From the NCBI GenBank assembly GCA_917880885.1, contig OU862923.1:26427770-26491769 (forward strand): a DNA stretch of 64,000 bases, read 5' to 3'. Shown piece after piece: positions 17,334 through 32,300 of the stretch. Within the stretch, counting starts at the first letter, position 1. Each line of letters begins with the position of its first letter. The notes under the pieces are model-generated. The model was given only the letters and a program-made list of their open reading frames with translations, ran no database searches and was not told the origin of the DNA. Position numbers and translations under genes: made by a program. This DNA is from Limnephilus marmoratus (taxonomy: Eukaryota; Arthropoda; Insecta; Trichoptera; Limnephilidae).

Positions 17334-20300
17334 GTTATGTCGAATAATTTTTCACAAAACTTATTGTTTATATACATAAAAAGAGTGCTGCTTATAATCT
17401 TAGATGTCTTCTATTTCAGTGTCAGATAGAGTGCTTCTGGAACGAGAGTCAGAATGTGTTGTATTTGCATTTGAAGAGCTTATTCGATACTTGTCAGCTG
17501 GTGAAGTTTGTTGACAATCTCGGCGAGGATGATGGGAGGAAGTGGGAGGGCTCTGAGAGAGTGAACGATGCCAGAAAAGGTGGAGACTTCCTCGTGGCGG
17601 CTGGAGACATCACGACCGAGGTCTCCAAGAGCCTGCTTCTGATGTTTCACCTGTGCCATGTGATTATATTGTCGTCACCGACGTCGGTGTTCGATCTGGG
17701 ATATGTAAATCTTTTCAAGGCGATTGATTCCTTAAGGTGAATATTACTATGGGTATTCTTTTAGGATAGCTGGACACGCTTATTATGATATCATAATATT
17801 TAGCCCCTTAATTGAAGAATCAATCACAGAAATAATTCTTCAGTAACTTTTTCTTTGTTTCTCATGTATTTCTAAATCGTAGTTTCTTGTGATAATATCG
17901 TTCCTGATAACTTGCAGATTAGCCTCAAAAGCGAATGAGATCTATCATGACGATAATTGTTTTATTTTTGCCTTGAAGCTTCATGTTTAACTTATTTAAA
18001 TGTTGGCATATGTCTGTAAAAAACATCAATTTCGAAAGCTGATTTCTCAAGCTGCTTGAAGAAACAGTTTGATTTCTTCCAAGCAATCAACAAATCTTTG
18101 AAGTACTTTCCCGCAATTCAACCAGCGAACATTATTGTACATCAGTAAGCCATTGTTCACCGAGTTGACTTCATCTAAAGTTGCTTTGAAAGCATCAAAC
18201 TTTCGCTTGTAAAGCCTGCGAAGAGGTGAAGTTGACTATTTTTGTGACTCCCACCATTATATAATCAAGAGATGTTAAACCACTCTTAACACACAAGGCT
18301 TGTTGGTGAATGATGCAGTGGAATCCAAGAATCGAATTTCGTAGTGCATAATAAATTTTGTGATCACTGATCAGTGACGTGCCCAAAATATTGTGTTGCG
18401 TGCCATTAATGGAACGCGTGCCAATGGTTTGCCATCCCTGCTCTTCGGTGTAATAATTATTTTTACAAAATTTTCTTTTTGAATACTTATTTTTTAAAAG
18501 AATATTTAAATTAATTAAATAGTTGCCATTCATTTAATTAATTTAAATCACTTGAGGGAGCGGGAGACAGAACGAGAAATGAAAGGCGTCATGTCGAAGT
18601 GGTGAGTCAGTCATTTATTGGGCTACGTAGCAGATGGTCGGTGAGCGGTAACTTGATGTAATGCAGAGTGCCGTAGATGATGCTGCAGGCGCACGGAGGT
18701 GGAGATGGTGTGGTGAAGGTCAGCGCGTTGCTCGACACCATGGCGGTGGAGATGACCTATCTTCCAGGCCGTTGCTCGACGCTTTAAATCGCGGAGATGA
18801 ACGGTGTGTGGCTCGGTGAGCTGAGCCACCAGCAGGTAGTCCTGGCGAGGCGGAGCGTGTTTCCATGGCAGCGAAGCACGGTGAGGCTTCGGGGTGCCAT
18901 GAAGTGGTGAGCTGATCCCTTGGACTGAAGGTGACGCAAGCCTTGTGAGTCGCGGGATGTTGCTGTTCTGCGGGGCTGAAGGCACGATGGGCCTTGTGGC
19001 TGAGACGTGGTGATGGACCTCGAGGAAGCTGCCCTGGAGCGTGTGCCATGTAGGAGCACTTGTTACATGTTGAGATGTTGACCGATGATTAATGTGAGAC
19101 TGAACTGAACTGAACTGCAGCGGGCGAGCGATCGGCTGCTTATATAGCCGCGGTAGAGTAACTACCTCGCGGTAGGTAATACGAGCCACTTCGACAGTTG
19201 ACGAGAATATTCGGCGCCGTACAGATATAGTACGGTGCTGTCTCGAGACCTTTCTAGGCGGGGCGATATTATTATCGTCGGGCTGGCACGGGCGGCGAGA
19301 AAGTACATCGCGGCCAGTATAGGTACGAAGGTACCTAGGCAAGTAGGTTTGCCGATGGGCGCTAATATTAGGAGATGTTTCTCGTGTGTTCTTTTGAAGT
19401 GCGAAGATAATAATGATGTGTCGCCACACACTAGATAAAATATTAGGGTAATAACGCGTAAATGAATTTTTCACCTGTTGTTTCATTTACGTCTATTTTT
19501 TGATTTATTCAATCTTTTTCATCATAGTCAAAATGAAGTTGTAGACTACTTGCTACAACACGATTTGATATTTGATATTTAAATGATATGATATTTCATT
19601 ACATTATACTACAAAATGATATTTCATTACATAAATGACATTGGGCGTACTGTACAGGGCCCACAGATACTTTAATAGTACACAACTGCTAACCCTGTAC
19701 AAATCACAAGTGCGCCCCACGGTTGAATTTGGCAGCCACCTCTGGTCTGGAGCCCCAAAATACCTGAAAAATACCCTCGACTCTGTGCAGAAATGGGTGG
19801 TCCGTTTGATAGATTCTCCCATCTGATTGACGGATTGCAATCTTTAGAGCACAGGCATCGGGTGGGAATGCTATCCTTGTTCTACCGGTATTACAATGGA
19901 AGATGCTCCGAGAAACTAGCATCATTGATCCCTTCGGCAGCGGTGCATAGTCGGGAAACATGCCAAACGCGTGCCCAACATTTGTCACATGAGAACAGGT
20001 CATTTCTTCGACTCGTTCTTGTGTTCAACAGCTCGGCTGTGGAAAGATTTGCCGGCCTCTGAGTTTCCTCCTTCCTACAACATGGGTCTCTTTAAGACCA
20101 ATGTTCATTCCTTCCTCTCCTCAAAAAAACCCTCCACACAGCATCCCAGATGACATAGGCCCTGAGGGAAATTATTTTCCTCGGGGCCTCCTGTGTGGAG
20201 TTAATGTAAAAAAAAAAAAAAAACACGGCACAAGCGTAGCAAGTAGGGAAAAGTAATACTAATAATAGTAATAGTAACAAAAAAATTTAATAAAAAATAA

Positions 20301-23300
20301 TACACCAATGTATGAGTACATTGCACATTTTGAATAAAAAATAAACGTCTATTATTTTACAGGGTGGAGCTCCAGCCCAAGATCCGAGAGCTGATTGGAG
20401 ATATGGTGACCCCCGATTGGGCCCACCAGGGGCGGCCCTGTTGCCCCCGAGTCCTGTTCTACTTCGACACATGCCCCCGGCAGTTGCGCAAGGCGGACAT
20501 TTCTCGGGTCAAAATACTCGAACATAGTTTGGAAGATCAAATATACAATGTGCTTAGGAAAGCAAGAGTCATTACTAATATAAGGTAGGATAAATTATAG
20601 GCTATTATAGTCACTGTCACTCGCATGTCACATTTTATAGATGAACAGAAGAGAGTACGATTCTATGTCCGCAGACTGAAAGTGGACATGCGATAGTATA
20701 TAAACAGTTATTTCCTTTTCCATTAATAATGGATTTTTCATAGTATGCCACTATGTATAATTGAACCTTTTGATTCAAAATATACCAAAAGTCAAAATAT
20801 TCTAATTACAGACACAAGACACAATAGTTTACCTCTGAGTCACAGAATTTTCAATTCTGATAATTTTACTGTCTTTGATTATTTTCCAGAAAAACGATTG
20901 GTGTGTAATTTTTTTTAACCTGAATATCTTTTTCCAACATTTTGTTAAGAAGAAATTGATAAAAGTTATCTCCTTTGATAATATTTACGTAATATCAATA
21001 AATGAATAGTTCTTTGAGAACCTTTTATATGCTAAAAGAAGGGATTGGAACAATTGATATACATGTACATAATATAATTGACTGATTTGTGGCAAAAAAT
21101 ATGCTCTAGAACCCAATGACGTTATATAAATAAATAGACTCGCCATAGTCTCATATACTCACAATATAATGTGGAAAGTAAGGAACACTCTTTTGTTTTC
21201 AGCGATTTTCAGTATAATTTCTTAATTCAAAAGTTTATTCCTGTGTGATAAAGATAGACAATCAAATAATGTGTGTGTATGAATGACATGGATATATGAG
21301 CGGGCGGCGGCGTATTGCTTGTCACTTTTTGATGGAATGTTCGCTGTCAGGAGACAACTTGAGGCCCACTAGAATAAAAGGTCCGGCTGCCGAAGTTTGA
21401 TATGTCGAGTTATACAATAAATACAATAGGGCAATGACAGTTTTCAAATGGTGGCGATTGTCATCAATACTTGTTAGAACTACTGATTTATGTGTTGTTT
21501 TATCGCAAGCAAACAAATAAACAGAGTGTTTAGGCTGATTAGTCTGCTTTAAAACAGTGAAGTTTACTTAGCAACAGAAATTTGGCTGTTGCGCGTCCAG
21601 ACCCTTTACTTTAGTAGGACTTGATTTTTTTCTAATGACGTGTAAAACCGCGAGCGGGAAACATGAATATTAATTGTAATATTTATAATAATCGATAATA
21701 TTAAGTAATTTGCGTGTACTTACACATGGAATGTTATTCATTCGCCTTTACTATTATTTGCCGAGTAATTGAAACATTTTCTCATCACACAGGAGGGCAT
21801 TTTGGCACTTTTTAAATGCAATTTACTTACTGGTAAGACGCAACCTTACTCGACGCGTAGCAGTTTAATACTAAAGTACTAGATATAGAGACCGGTACAA
21901 TTGTCTTGCCTTTGTCTTCCCACTTTGAGATTTCTACCCCTCGTCTAATAGTATGTAACGTCATAGCTAGAACCATGTTGCTTTTTTAAAGCTAGACCTT
22001 TTTCCTTTGGTGTTGCCACTTAAAGTAATTTAAATCATTAGTCAGCTAACATTTCATTGTCTCCGTGGAATTAGTACTTAAATATAAAAAATGTTTTCAG
22101 TGCCAATTCTCTGTTTGCGATACCAAAAAATGAGGAGTTTGTCTATGTCAATACTGAAGAGAGTCCTCCGGGAAACATTCTGCCAAACATGGTCCGAAGT
22201 CTGGTCAAGTCCTGCGAGGGAATGCCACCCTTAGCGGAGTGGTGCAGAGAGGCCACATCGCGAAACACCTTGAGTCAGTTTCTGCAAACTCATCTCGATA
22301 TAGCCTTCTCTTCAGGGTTTGATGACAATGTCGGGAAATTCGCTATGAGTTCCTTGTTTTTTGAGGTTAGTATTTTACTAAGTATATGAGAAAAAAATCA
22401 TCCCTTGAGGCTATTAAGTTACCATTAAATGTTCAAAACATATCATTTTGACATACTTAACTTTGGAGGTAGAGGCGATGCAGACAGGGGCAATCTTGTG
22501 AGGGTCGCCTAAAAGATGAGCTCGGTTTTTGTTAAAAATCTGCATATTATTATTTATACATATATAACAAATATTTTTTGATAACTGCTTTAAAAACACT
22601 ATTGAACTATACAATTTAACAGCTTGACATTTTTTTAGTAATAGTATCTTTGTTATCGTTTTAGATACCTAGTGCTGAAACATGGAGAAACGTGGCTACA
22701 ATCCTGACTGATCTCTGCCTTTCTCCTTCGTCTGAACAATCGTGGACCAATTTATGGGACACCTTGTCTATAGACACCCGTTTCTCTCAGGGCAGGTGTG
22801 CCAAGGTTTTGCCATTGGCGCAGGCGGCTTACACAGAAGGGTTGCCATCTCATTATTCTACCCAACATCATTTGCAACGGGTATGAAAATAGAAATCACT
22901 GAAGCCTTTTTTATGTTATGCACAGGATTTTTACCTGAATAGTTATTCTCTATCTTTTGTGGGATCGTTATCGAGATAACGGACGTGATCTCATGTCAGA
23001 TTTGTGTGATTTTTACACATTTACTGCCACATATTTTAGTTTAGATCGTTTTAAACATGAATTCCTGTAAGTATGCATGATTATTTATTCATTTAATGTA
23101 TGTTGTACATTAAATGAAATAAATCACACAAATCTGACAGCAGATCACGTCCGTTATCTCGATAACGATACCACAAAAGATAGAAAATAACTCTTCTGAT
23201 TTAATTTTCTGTAGTTTTTGTGTGTTTAGCACCTACATAATATATCCACAAATGTTTCCGCTTAATTGGGTGACATTGGGCCTAAAAGTTTTGTCCCCAA

Positions 23301-26300
23301 TCATCGGCTGTCCCAAATAAGCGAAGTTTAAGGTTGGTAGGTAAAAAAATATATATGTGCATAAATTTATTGATATTTTTGTATGTATTTACACATATTA
23401 CATTTATTCGAGTTCTCACGGATATGTTATTAATTTTTTTTTTAAATATTTAATTACAGAAAAATTATAAATTATGTCAGTTCTAACTATGGGTACATAT
23501 GAATAGGAAAAAATAAAATATTCAAAAATAGGTACAAAAAGGTAAATAATAAAAAAGTCGTTAAAAAACGTTTACATGTTAAAATAACAGTAACCCAAAA
23601 ATGACTTCTTACATTCGCGGCAGTGTTCTGCGAATGAACAAATTTACATTGATGAATGTCGGCAGGCGAACAGCTGACTCCGGCAAGGGCGAAGTCTACT
23701 GCCGAATGAACTTGGGAACACCCTTAGCGCAGAGTGTCCCCTCCCCTCACCCATGCTGCAAGTCGGTTATTCTTAACTAAAATTAATTTACTGGGACATG
23801 TTTTCTATCGACTTCAGAGGGGAATTTGTCCCGATTAAATGGAATGGTGTCCCAGATAACCAAGTAAATTAGTATTAGATTTTTTTTATTTGGTTTCTGT
23901 TCCTTGGGTTTCGGTCCAAATAACCGGCTGTCCCAACAGACCAATAAAGCAGGCTGTATATCAAGGGGTAAATATTGCAACTAGGTAACTCCGAATCAGT
24001 GTTTTCGAGTAACATACAATTATTATTACAATCGTTATTTCCTCGCATGCCACAAATACATAATATTTGATTGTGGTTCTACTCACTTGTGGTGTTTTTG
24101 TTAATTTAATAAGTAAACATTGAAGGTGGCAGTAGCCGTGAGTGTGTTCAGCTCCATGGCCCGAGGACCCCTGTCGGACTGGTATCGGGGGCAGCTGCAG
24201 GAGGATTGTAACAAGATCTGGGCTTCCCGGAGACTCTGTGAGAAACTCAGCTTGACGGGCAACCCTTGCATTAAACCAAAACACGGGTGAGAACTCATAC
24301 TTTAAAGATTACTCTTTCTTCTTTGTCCATTCAAAGTTTTAAGTATTATTTTGCATTATAATATTTTACATTAATTTTTATGAGAAAAAGATTCTTGAAC
24401 GAATTAAACTTTTTATGCGAGTTTCCACAGTATTTCAATATTATCTTTATTCCAGTTCCAACTCTGAAGAGACCCATTCGAGCGGGGTCCGTTACGTGGC
24501 TGCCTGTAACTGTGGGCGGACAAAGGGGTCCCGGGACGACCCCTACACCGTGAAGAACTCCAATTTTGACTTCTACAATGACCTGGCCAAGGATTGCCAG
24601 TGTGGTGCCAATGCTGAGTCTATTCCGTTCCCTGTGTTTCAACCTTCAATTAATGACTATAGGTTAGTTACTTTTTTCAGCAAACACAATTTGTTTTGAA
24701 CATGATTCGATAAAAAAACAAATAAACACCAATAGGCGATTACTCAAAATATGATTAAATAATAAATAATCATTTTATTAGACCCCAACTGATGTGAAGT
24801 GTATACCACAATGTGTTTATTGGCATTACATTATGTAAATAGATTAGGTTATTTTTTATATCACTTTATTATATAAATACAGGTTCCATGATAATTCGTC
24901 CCCTGACAATACGTCCCCCGGCATACTTATATACAATGTGCAGTCGCTTTAGTGAAAATACGTTATACATAATTACACATATAAATAACTAACTAAATTA
25001 CCCCGTAGGGATGTGCAGAGGATTTACCGCCGAATAACAAAAGAATAAAACATATTTTCATTCAGATGCATCAAGGAAATTTTATTTAATTTGGGAGGCG
25101 GGAATGGGTACCGCCGCCCCGGGAACCTTTATTGGATAACCAACACCTCTGCCATAGGTCACCCCAAGTGGTTCGCTACGTTTGGTGATTTAGCAGGGGT
25201 GCCCGGGTTCATGGGGTGAGGTTTGTCTAGGTCTTGAAGGCGGATGACCAGGACATACTGAACCCCAGATTCCTACCCACCCCTTAAACCCTTTTCCTTC
25301 CCAGAATTCTCCTCTCCTTCCTTTCCTTAAAAAAAACCCTTCACACAGCATCCTCAAAGATGACATATGCCCTGGGGGAAATATTTTCCTCAGGGCCTCC
25401 TTGTGGAGCTCATGTAAAAAAAAAGGAAAAATCTAACTAACTAACTAACTAACCATCACGCCGTTTCCCCGCAGGGGTAGGCAGAGAGGACGGACCGCCA
25501 AACAACTCGGTCTTGGCACACACTCTTTGCCTCACTCACATTCATACATCGTCTCATACATACTCTTCTATTATTCTGACTTTTGACATGGCCCGTCTCA
25601 AGTATCTGATTCACTTGATCGTGCCATGTCTTCCTCGGGCGTCCCCGACTTCTTCTACCATTCACATTTGCATCATATATTCTTTTTACACTACTTTCTT
25701 CGCTCATTCGCTCTACGTGCCCAAACCATCTGAGGGTCCCTTTCTTAATTTTGCTCATTATACTTACATCAGCCTTACATTCTTTGCGGATATCCACATT
25801 TCTAACACGATCATACATGGTTTTACCACACATACGTCTCAGGGATCTCATTTCAACAGCATTCAGTTTACTTTCATCCTTCCTCTGCCAGTTCCATGCC
25901 TCACTGCCATACATCAGGGTAGGTACCAGGACTCCATTGTGGACTGCTAGCTTCGCTTTTTTTGACAGTTTTTTATTAGCGCCAACAGCATTCAGTCCTC
26001 CATTAATGGAGTTACCGGCATTTACCCTTCTTTCGATATCTCTATCAGCCTTCCCATCTCTGCTTCTCTATTTACTCTGTATATCAGCCCATAAGTACAC
26101 ATAATCGACACTGTGTATAAATTCCTTTGATATTCACACCAACTTATTATTAAGGGCATTTTTGAAGTCGAACTGTAACTCTTTTAAGTTTGAAATTGGT
26201 AAATAGTGCACAAAAAATTATAATTTTATAGTAAATATCATTTCGGGGGATCAATAATATAATTGTCGGGGGATCGACTGTCGGGTCACCATAAATACTA

Positions 26301-29300
26301 GTGCAGACCAGTGAAAATACACGAGATGGATAAATCAGATCCTATTTTGAAAATGACAAAAAATATTACATAAAATTAAAAGTATTATATTATAGGTAGA
26401 TATCAACTTTATCGCTTGTCTGAATTCTTCACAAAAGTAGTTCCAATTTTGGAAACGACACTTAAATTCAAAGCAAAGTTGATTTCATTGAACCAGCACA
26501 GATAGCGTCGGAATTCAATAAGTTCAATTCTCCTCTTTTCATCTCCTCATTGCCGAATTTTGGCAAATCTTTTTGGTTTGTTCTAGCCATTCTACATGCT
26601 TTAGTTTTATTTTTATCAAGAAGTCAAACAAAGTTGGACTTGTATACTAATTATCTACAAACATTCTGTGACCTTTCCCCAAGTAATCGCCTAGCATAGT
26701 GGTATGTACGAGTATATACCAACACTGGGATCCATTTCTTTGTCAGTGTACACAATTATATCCAAAAATAACCGGTTATTGCATCACAGTGTATAAATGA
26801 CTTTATCCTAAAAATCTGTATTTTTTTGATGGAATATAAATTTTGAATGAGAGTCTTTCCTTCCGTAACTAGAGAATCTCTTAGGCTGGGTTTAGACTCA
26901 TAAGTTTTTTCCTGTAAATCGCTCTTGTAAGCGATTTATGGCCAAATTACCAATGTAAACGACACCAAAAGTCACTTAACGTAATTTATAGCAAGTTACA
27001 GAACTTATTCTTTCGGAAGTTTTTTGATAGGTCTAATCACGCCCGCGTGAATTTCCAGCCTTCTACAGCTTATAAAATCAGTTTGATGAGCTAGAGACTT
27101 ACCTCAAGAAATAGTTCCGAAATGCGCCGCGCGCCGTTTCGAAATGTCAAAAATTAAAAGACAATTGTTTTCATAGGATTTTTTTCCTACAAAACTAGTA
27201 TTTATTTCCACTTATTTAAGTTTTCTGGAAAATGAGCATCCTTCTATTCAATTATCGGTCCAATCCTTTCCAATCTTAATGTTTCTGTTTTTAACTTTTA
27301 CGTATTTGAAATTTTGAATTCGAAGTCGGTTGCTGTCAGCAGATGTCAGGTAGCTGTCATTCAGATAAAACGAAACGCACAAAAGCACGTGGAGAATTGT
27401 TTAATTAAAGCCAAAATCTATTTCAACACTTTATTTGGGCCTTTTCGTCTTTATTGACAAAATCGCGTAAATTTGTCAGTAGCAGGTCGTTGTTGACAGG
27501 AAGCCATCTTACCGCAAATAAATTTACAGATGTAAATAAATTTGCAGGACCATTTACACAGGTCGAACTTCCGAACAACTTTTGTGATCATTAATTACCA
27601 CAAGTCGAACGCATATGTAAACGCTCCTGTGAGTGACCTGTCAAAATCTTATGCAATCCGTAAATTTTAATTACGAATCTAACCCCAGCCTTACACAGAG
27701 ATTTTAAAATGGGTAAAAATTTTATCTGAAAATGGTCTTCAAAGGTTCCAGAAGCTTTCTTATTTTACACACATAATTTATTAGTTGTCCTAGTATCATT
27801 ATCTGAAAAATGAAGGGCTCGCAGCAGAAATAAAAATCTGTCTTGGGAAAATAATACTTAAAACAAAGGTGTTTCAGTTATTGGATTATTTGCTCAATAT
27901 TTCTTTATTGAGTTTTTTCCCACGAGATCCATAAGCATAATCGTGGCTAAAAACGTATACATTTTGGCCTTCGTGGTGTCTTTACCTCTTCATTTTAGAT
28001 TTCTTTAATTCATGTTTAAATTTAGTCAGTATTTTTATTTGTCTAAGCATAGCTGGTAGTGAATGTACCAACGGTACCTACGTAAACTAGGACATCTAAA
28101 AAATGTGAATTTTCAGAAGAGCAGGATAGTAATTTTAGAGATTTTGGTAATGGGAAATTTGAAGATTTGAATCCTTTCCAGGGCCGCTTCCGTGAAGACC
28201 CTGACAGGGGTCTTACCCAACAAGCCAGGCAGTGGGGCAGGTTCCCCCGACTGGTCGCAGTCCTCACAGGAGGAGGTGTTGTCCAACGTGGCGCTGTCAG
28301 AGGGCAATGCACAGCGCTCACAACACAGCCACCTTGCCCCCACCGAGAACTTCACACTGATCGCTGTTAAGGATGTTCATTATAAAGGTTGGTTCTAACT
28401 ATTTAATGTAGTCCAGCCATTAAGAACTCCCAATCTACCATCTCACACAACAGAACACAGATCACATTACACCAGAGCTATCAGCAGTATGTCGTTACAT
28501 TGCATTTTTCAATTTTTTTTTATAATATCACTGCCATCTGTTGGCTGCTGTTTAAAGTATACGTTTGGGTGTGTGAAGAAATTGGTCACTACCATCTGTT
28601 GACAACTGTTTAACTGCAGGAATGCCATGTTATCCGCAAAGAGTATGTAATTAACATTTATACCGGTCAAATGCTAGCTTATCCCTGGCCGATAAGCAAA
28701 CAGCTCAACCCCCCTTGATTCGATTTTATGGTATGGTTAAAAATACCCGACGCAAGGAGCGGCGTTATAAGTTTGTCTGTGTGTCTGTTTCATCGTAGCT
28801 CCTAAACGAATGGACCGATTATGATGCGGTTTTTTGTTTGAAAACTGACATGATCGAGATGGTTCTTAGCTACAATTCATGAAAATCTGTTCAGGCGTTT
28901 AAGGTCATCAGCTCTTTTTTGTGTCTGGGGTTACTTAAAATTTTGAAAATTTTTATTATGTAGGTGTACCTTGAAAATGCTCCTAGGATAATAAAATAAT
29001 ATTTTTTATTCGCAAATTAATTCATTTTAATATTATTCTATCTAAATGTTGTCAAATGCAAACATATTTACTTAATCTGTGACAAAGCACATCGCCATTG
29101 GGGAAGCATCATCGACCTACTACTACATTTTAGAGAAATACATCATATTATTTTATTTTCAATGCGAAGGCACTTATTTAGCTCTGTGAAAATACATGCA
29201 AACACATAAAAAAGTATTTTTATTTCTTTATTTAACTTTTTTACTTAGAAAGAGGGAGAAAAAAAAAGCATTTCTCTGAATATAAATAATTATTCTGGGC

Positions 29301-32300
29301 AAACTACATAAGTAGATTATGCACTATTATTAATTATACATGAACACATTATCTGGTAAGACAGTAAAACACATTATCTGGTAAAACTTACAAATACATT
29401 GTTTTACAAAACAAGAGTGAGTAATTATGAAATTACTGTCTGCTTGCACACTGGCATTCCGGCGATTAATGTACATTTTTTTTGTTTAATAGTAATACCT
29501 CACAAGAGTCTCAACTGCTCCCGTCTGGAGCCAGTGAGACTATGGCATCCCCAATTGGAGTATGTTGAGAGGCTGAAGGTAGTGGGGAGGGGAAGGAGAT
29601 GGGGAAGAGAAAGGTGGGGAAGTACTATTATAATACACGGAAGGCTATTCAGATCTGGTTACCAAACACGGCTATCGCCATTTCAAGCAGCGTTTCAATT
29701 CTGAATGGTGGTCTTACACCAGGGCGATACTGAGAGTATCTTCCACTCTGGAACGTGCCGCAAAGTATCATATATACTTCTTCTAACACAGCAAACTTAT
29801 TTTGTGGCACCATTTTGATTTAAATTAATAAATTACTTCGTTTTTACCACTTTTATTATTTACAAAACCAACATGTTTCGTGAGCAATGCTCACTTCTTC
29901 AGGGTTTTTTATTGAGTATCAATAAAAAACCCTGAAGAAGTGAGCATTGCTCACGAAACATGTTGGTTTTGTAAATAATAAAATTGGTAAAAACGAAGTA
30001 ATTTATTAATTTATATCATATATAGTTTAAATATATGTATTACTTTTGGGTGTTTACGATGTAAATGATCACTTTTAGTAAATATGTAATATTAATGTTT
30101 GTACATATTTAAAAAATGTTTAATGTTATATTTACAGATAAGGGTTTAGTTCGGCAGCCATCAACTACAGAATATCTACCTGGAATGCTGCATACAGAAA
30201 GTCCTCCTGGTAAGAAATACACCAATAATGTGACATTATTATAAATTACTAGCTGACATGCAAACGTTGTTCTGCCATATAAATTATTTCTAGTGAATAT
30301 TTTGGTTGTTAAATAAAAAATAACAAATGTTTTGTGAATGCGTGGGAATGGGATGTATGACAGAAAGAGGAATTGAGCGCTGTAGACGATGACCGCCGAT
30401 AAAAATAAAAAAACACCAACCATTCATTTCCTCAATTCAAGGTATTCATTACAGTAATGGACATATTCTTTGTTTAATCTCTTAAAAGTTAAATGTAAAG
30501 TTAAAAAAAGTAATATATTTTTTATCCTAAAGTAGGAAAATGAAATAAAGAAAATCAATATTAATTACGAAGAGCAATTGAGTGTACGATGTTTTTTGTG
30601 TACAGATGAGGCGGACATAGCGCCATTTGTCATTCAACAACATAAATATTTTTGTTCTGTTTGAAATACGAACGACGGTTAAATTTGTTTGTACAAAAAT
30701 AAATGGGAGGGTCGCGATTAAAAAATGGGAGGGTGGGGGTAGGAGGGTGAAAATTTGGGGTTATAGGTATTTTTTGATACCAAATAAAAAAAAATACAAA
30801 AAAAATCTTGATAGGGACACCCTAATCACCTAGCGGTAAGAAAAATATACTTTATGACCTATTCTCATACCTATCAGATATACATTACAAATTTCGTAAG
30901 AGTGCGACCACAAACACCGTGACACACGATTTTTATATATATAAATTAAATTTATACATCGCTTGTATGTCTTCGTATTATTGTTGTGATGATTATGATT
31001 GAAATGAAACTCCTTCACAACAAGTGCGGTGTCTTTTATTAAACTTAGATACTCTTTATAATGGTGACTGGTTTCTTGGACAGACAGGGCACTAATGTCC
31101 GTTCTGTTGGAAAACTAACAATCTACTTTACTTACTCTATCACCAGAGCCATCTGTGCACAATAACAGAAACTAAGATTTCAAATATCACACATTTGGTA
31201 TGATTTTGAATACATATTTAATCTATTTTCAGGACTCCTTCCGGCCTTTGCGAGTTGGTCCCTGGTATGCCTGGGGCCCTCCTCACTCTACTCCCACAAT
31301 GTTGGTCTGCCTGAGAATCTGCGGCCGGGGTTCTTACAGTGTACTAACTTCTTACTTCCTTGGGACTGCTCAGTGAGGTTAGTAAATTAAAATTGTTCAA
31401 AAGAGCATAAATAATTATTGTCCGTACCAGGGGGCCAAGTCTCTATCTTTTATTAATGTTTATTAACGTCTGTTAGCGCATTAATTACGTCACAAACACG
31501 TATTTTGACCTTAACGCTATTTTTTGTAGTCTCTATTAATTCGTAATGCGGAATTTATGGTTACTTAACAGTTTAAAAAAAAAATGGTTAGCTAACGGGC
31601 GACGCCTGTTAACGCCCCTGTATTTTGACAGTTCTCCTTAACTTTTGTAGTCTATACCACGGAATGTCATAAATTTTGCTGTTTACTAACGTTGAATTTC
31701 ACGTCAAGCTAAAAGGGCCGATCGACCTCCCGTTTGGTAACAGGGGAACATTTAGAAGTGTCGCATTGCCGAAAGGCATACTTTTCAAAGTTGATTAATT
31801 CGAATTTCGTTCTTTAAAAGGTAAGTAATATAATTTACTGTGAATTAAACGATACCTCAACGAAATATTTACCTAACCTCCAAACTTTTAGGCACATAAA
31901 CGAAGTGTATTAATCATTTATGAAAAATACACTTCGTTTCAACAATTACTACAAGAAATCACTATTTATATCCAAAAATAGGTTTTAGGTTCTTAGTTTG
32001 AGTTATTTGTGCGTATTTAGATTAAAGTGAAACTTTCGAAAACGTCAAATGTCAAATGCAGTGAAGAGATCGTTTTTTTGAGGAAACTCTAATAAAAATA
32101 GATTTTTGATGCAAATTTCACTTTTCCCGACGTAAATAGTTGCTTCTTGTAGGTAGTGAGGAAGATGGAAGAGGTAAACTTAAAACTGCTTATTAAAACT
32201 TCAAAATCCGTAATGCGTGTCGTAGAATTTGAAGCAAGATGCGATGCAATGCGTCAGAAATTCATAGACAATTTACATTTTTGCATAGAGTTTCATGTTT

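Larger units (their letters stand above)
24882..26300. mobile_element. Candidate DNA element with GATC/GTC-rich subterminal repeats, LINE-filled
   Basis: The left end reads AGGTTCCATGATAATTCGTC then CCCTGACAATACGTCCCCC. The right end (26246-26300) reads GGGGATCAATAATATAATTG, TCGGGGGATCGACTGTCGGG, TCACC, roughly its inverse. The middle is occupied by LINE fragments. Similar ends occur at 60990-61105. Confidence 0.35.

Noticed and set aside
18623..19486. 287-codon open frame on -
   Set aside because: Low-complexity His/Arg/Ser/Pro composition, crosses a TATA-box and LTR-like structure, two other frames are also open there, and nothing is recognisable. Most likely GC-rich chance.
25513..26104. 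Two + strand ORFs of 117-145 codons
   Set aside because: Antisense shadows of the RTE-like RT on -.
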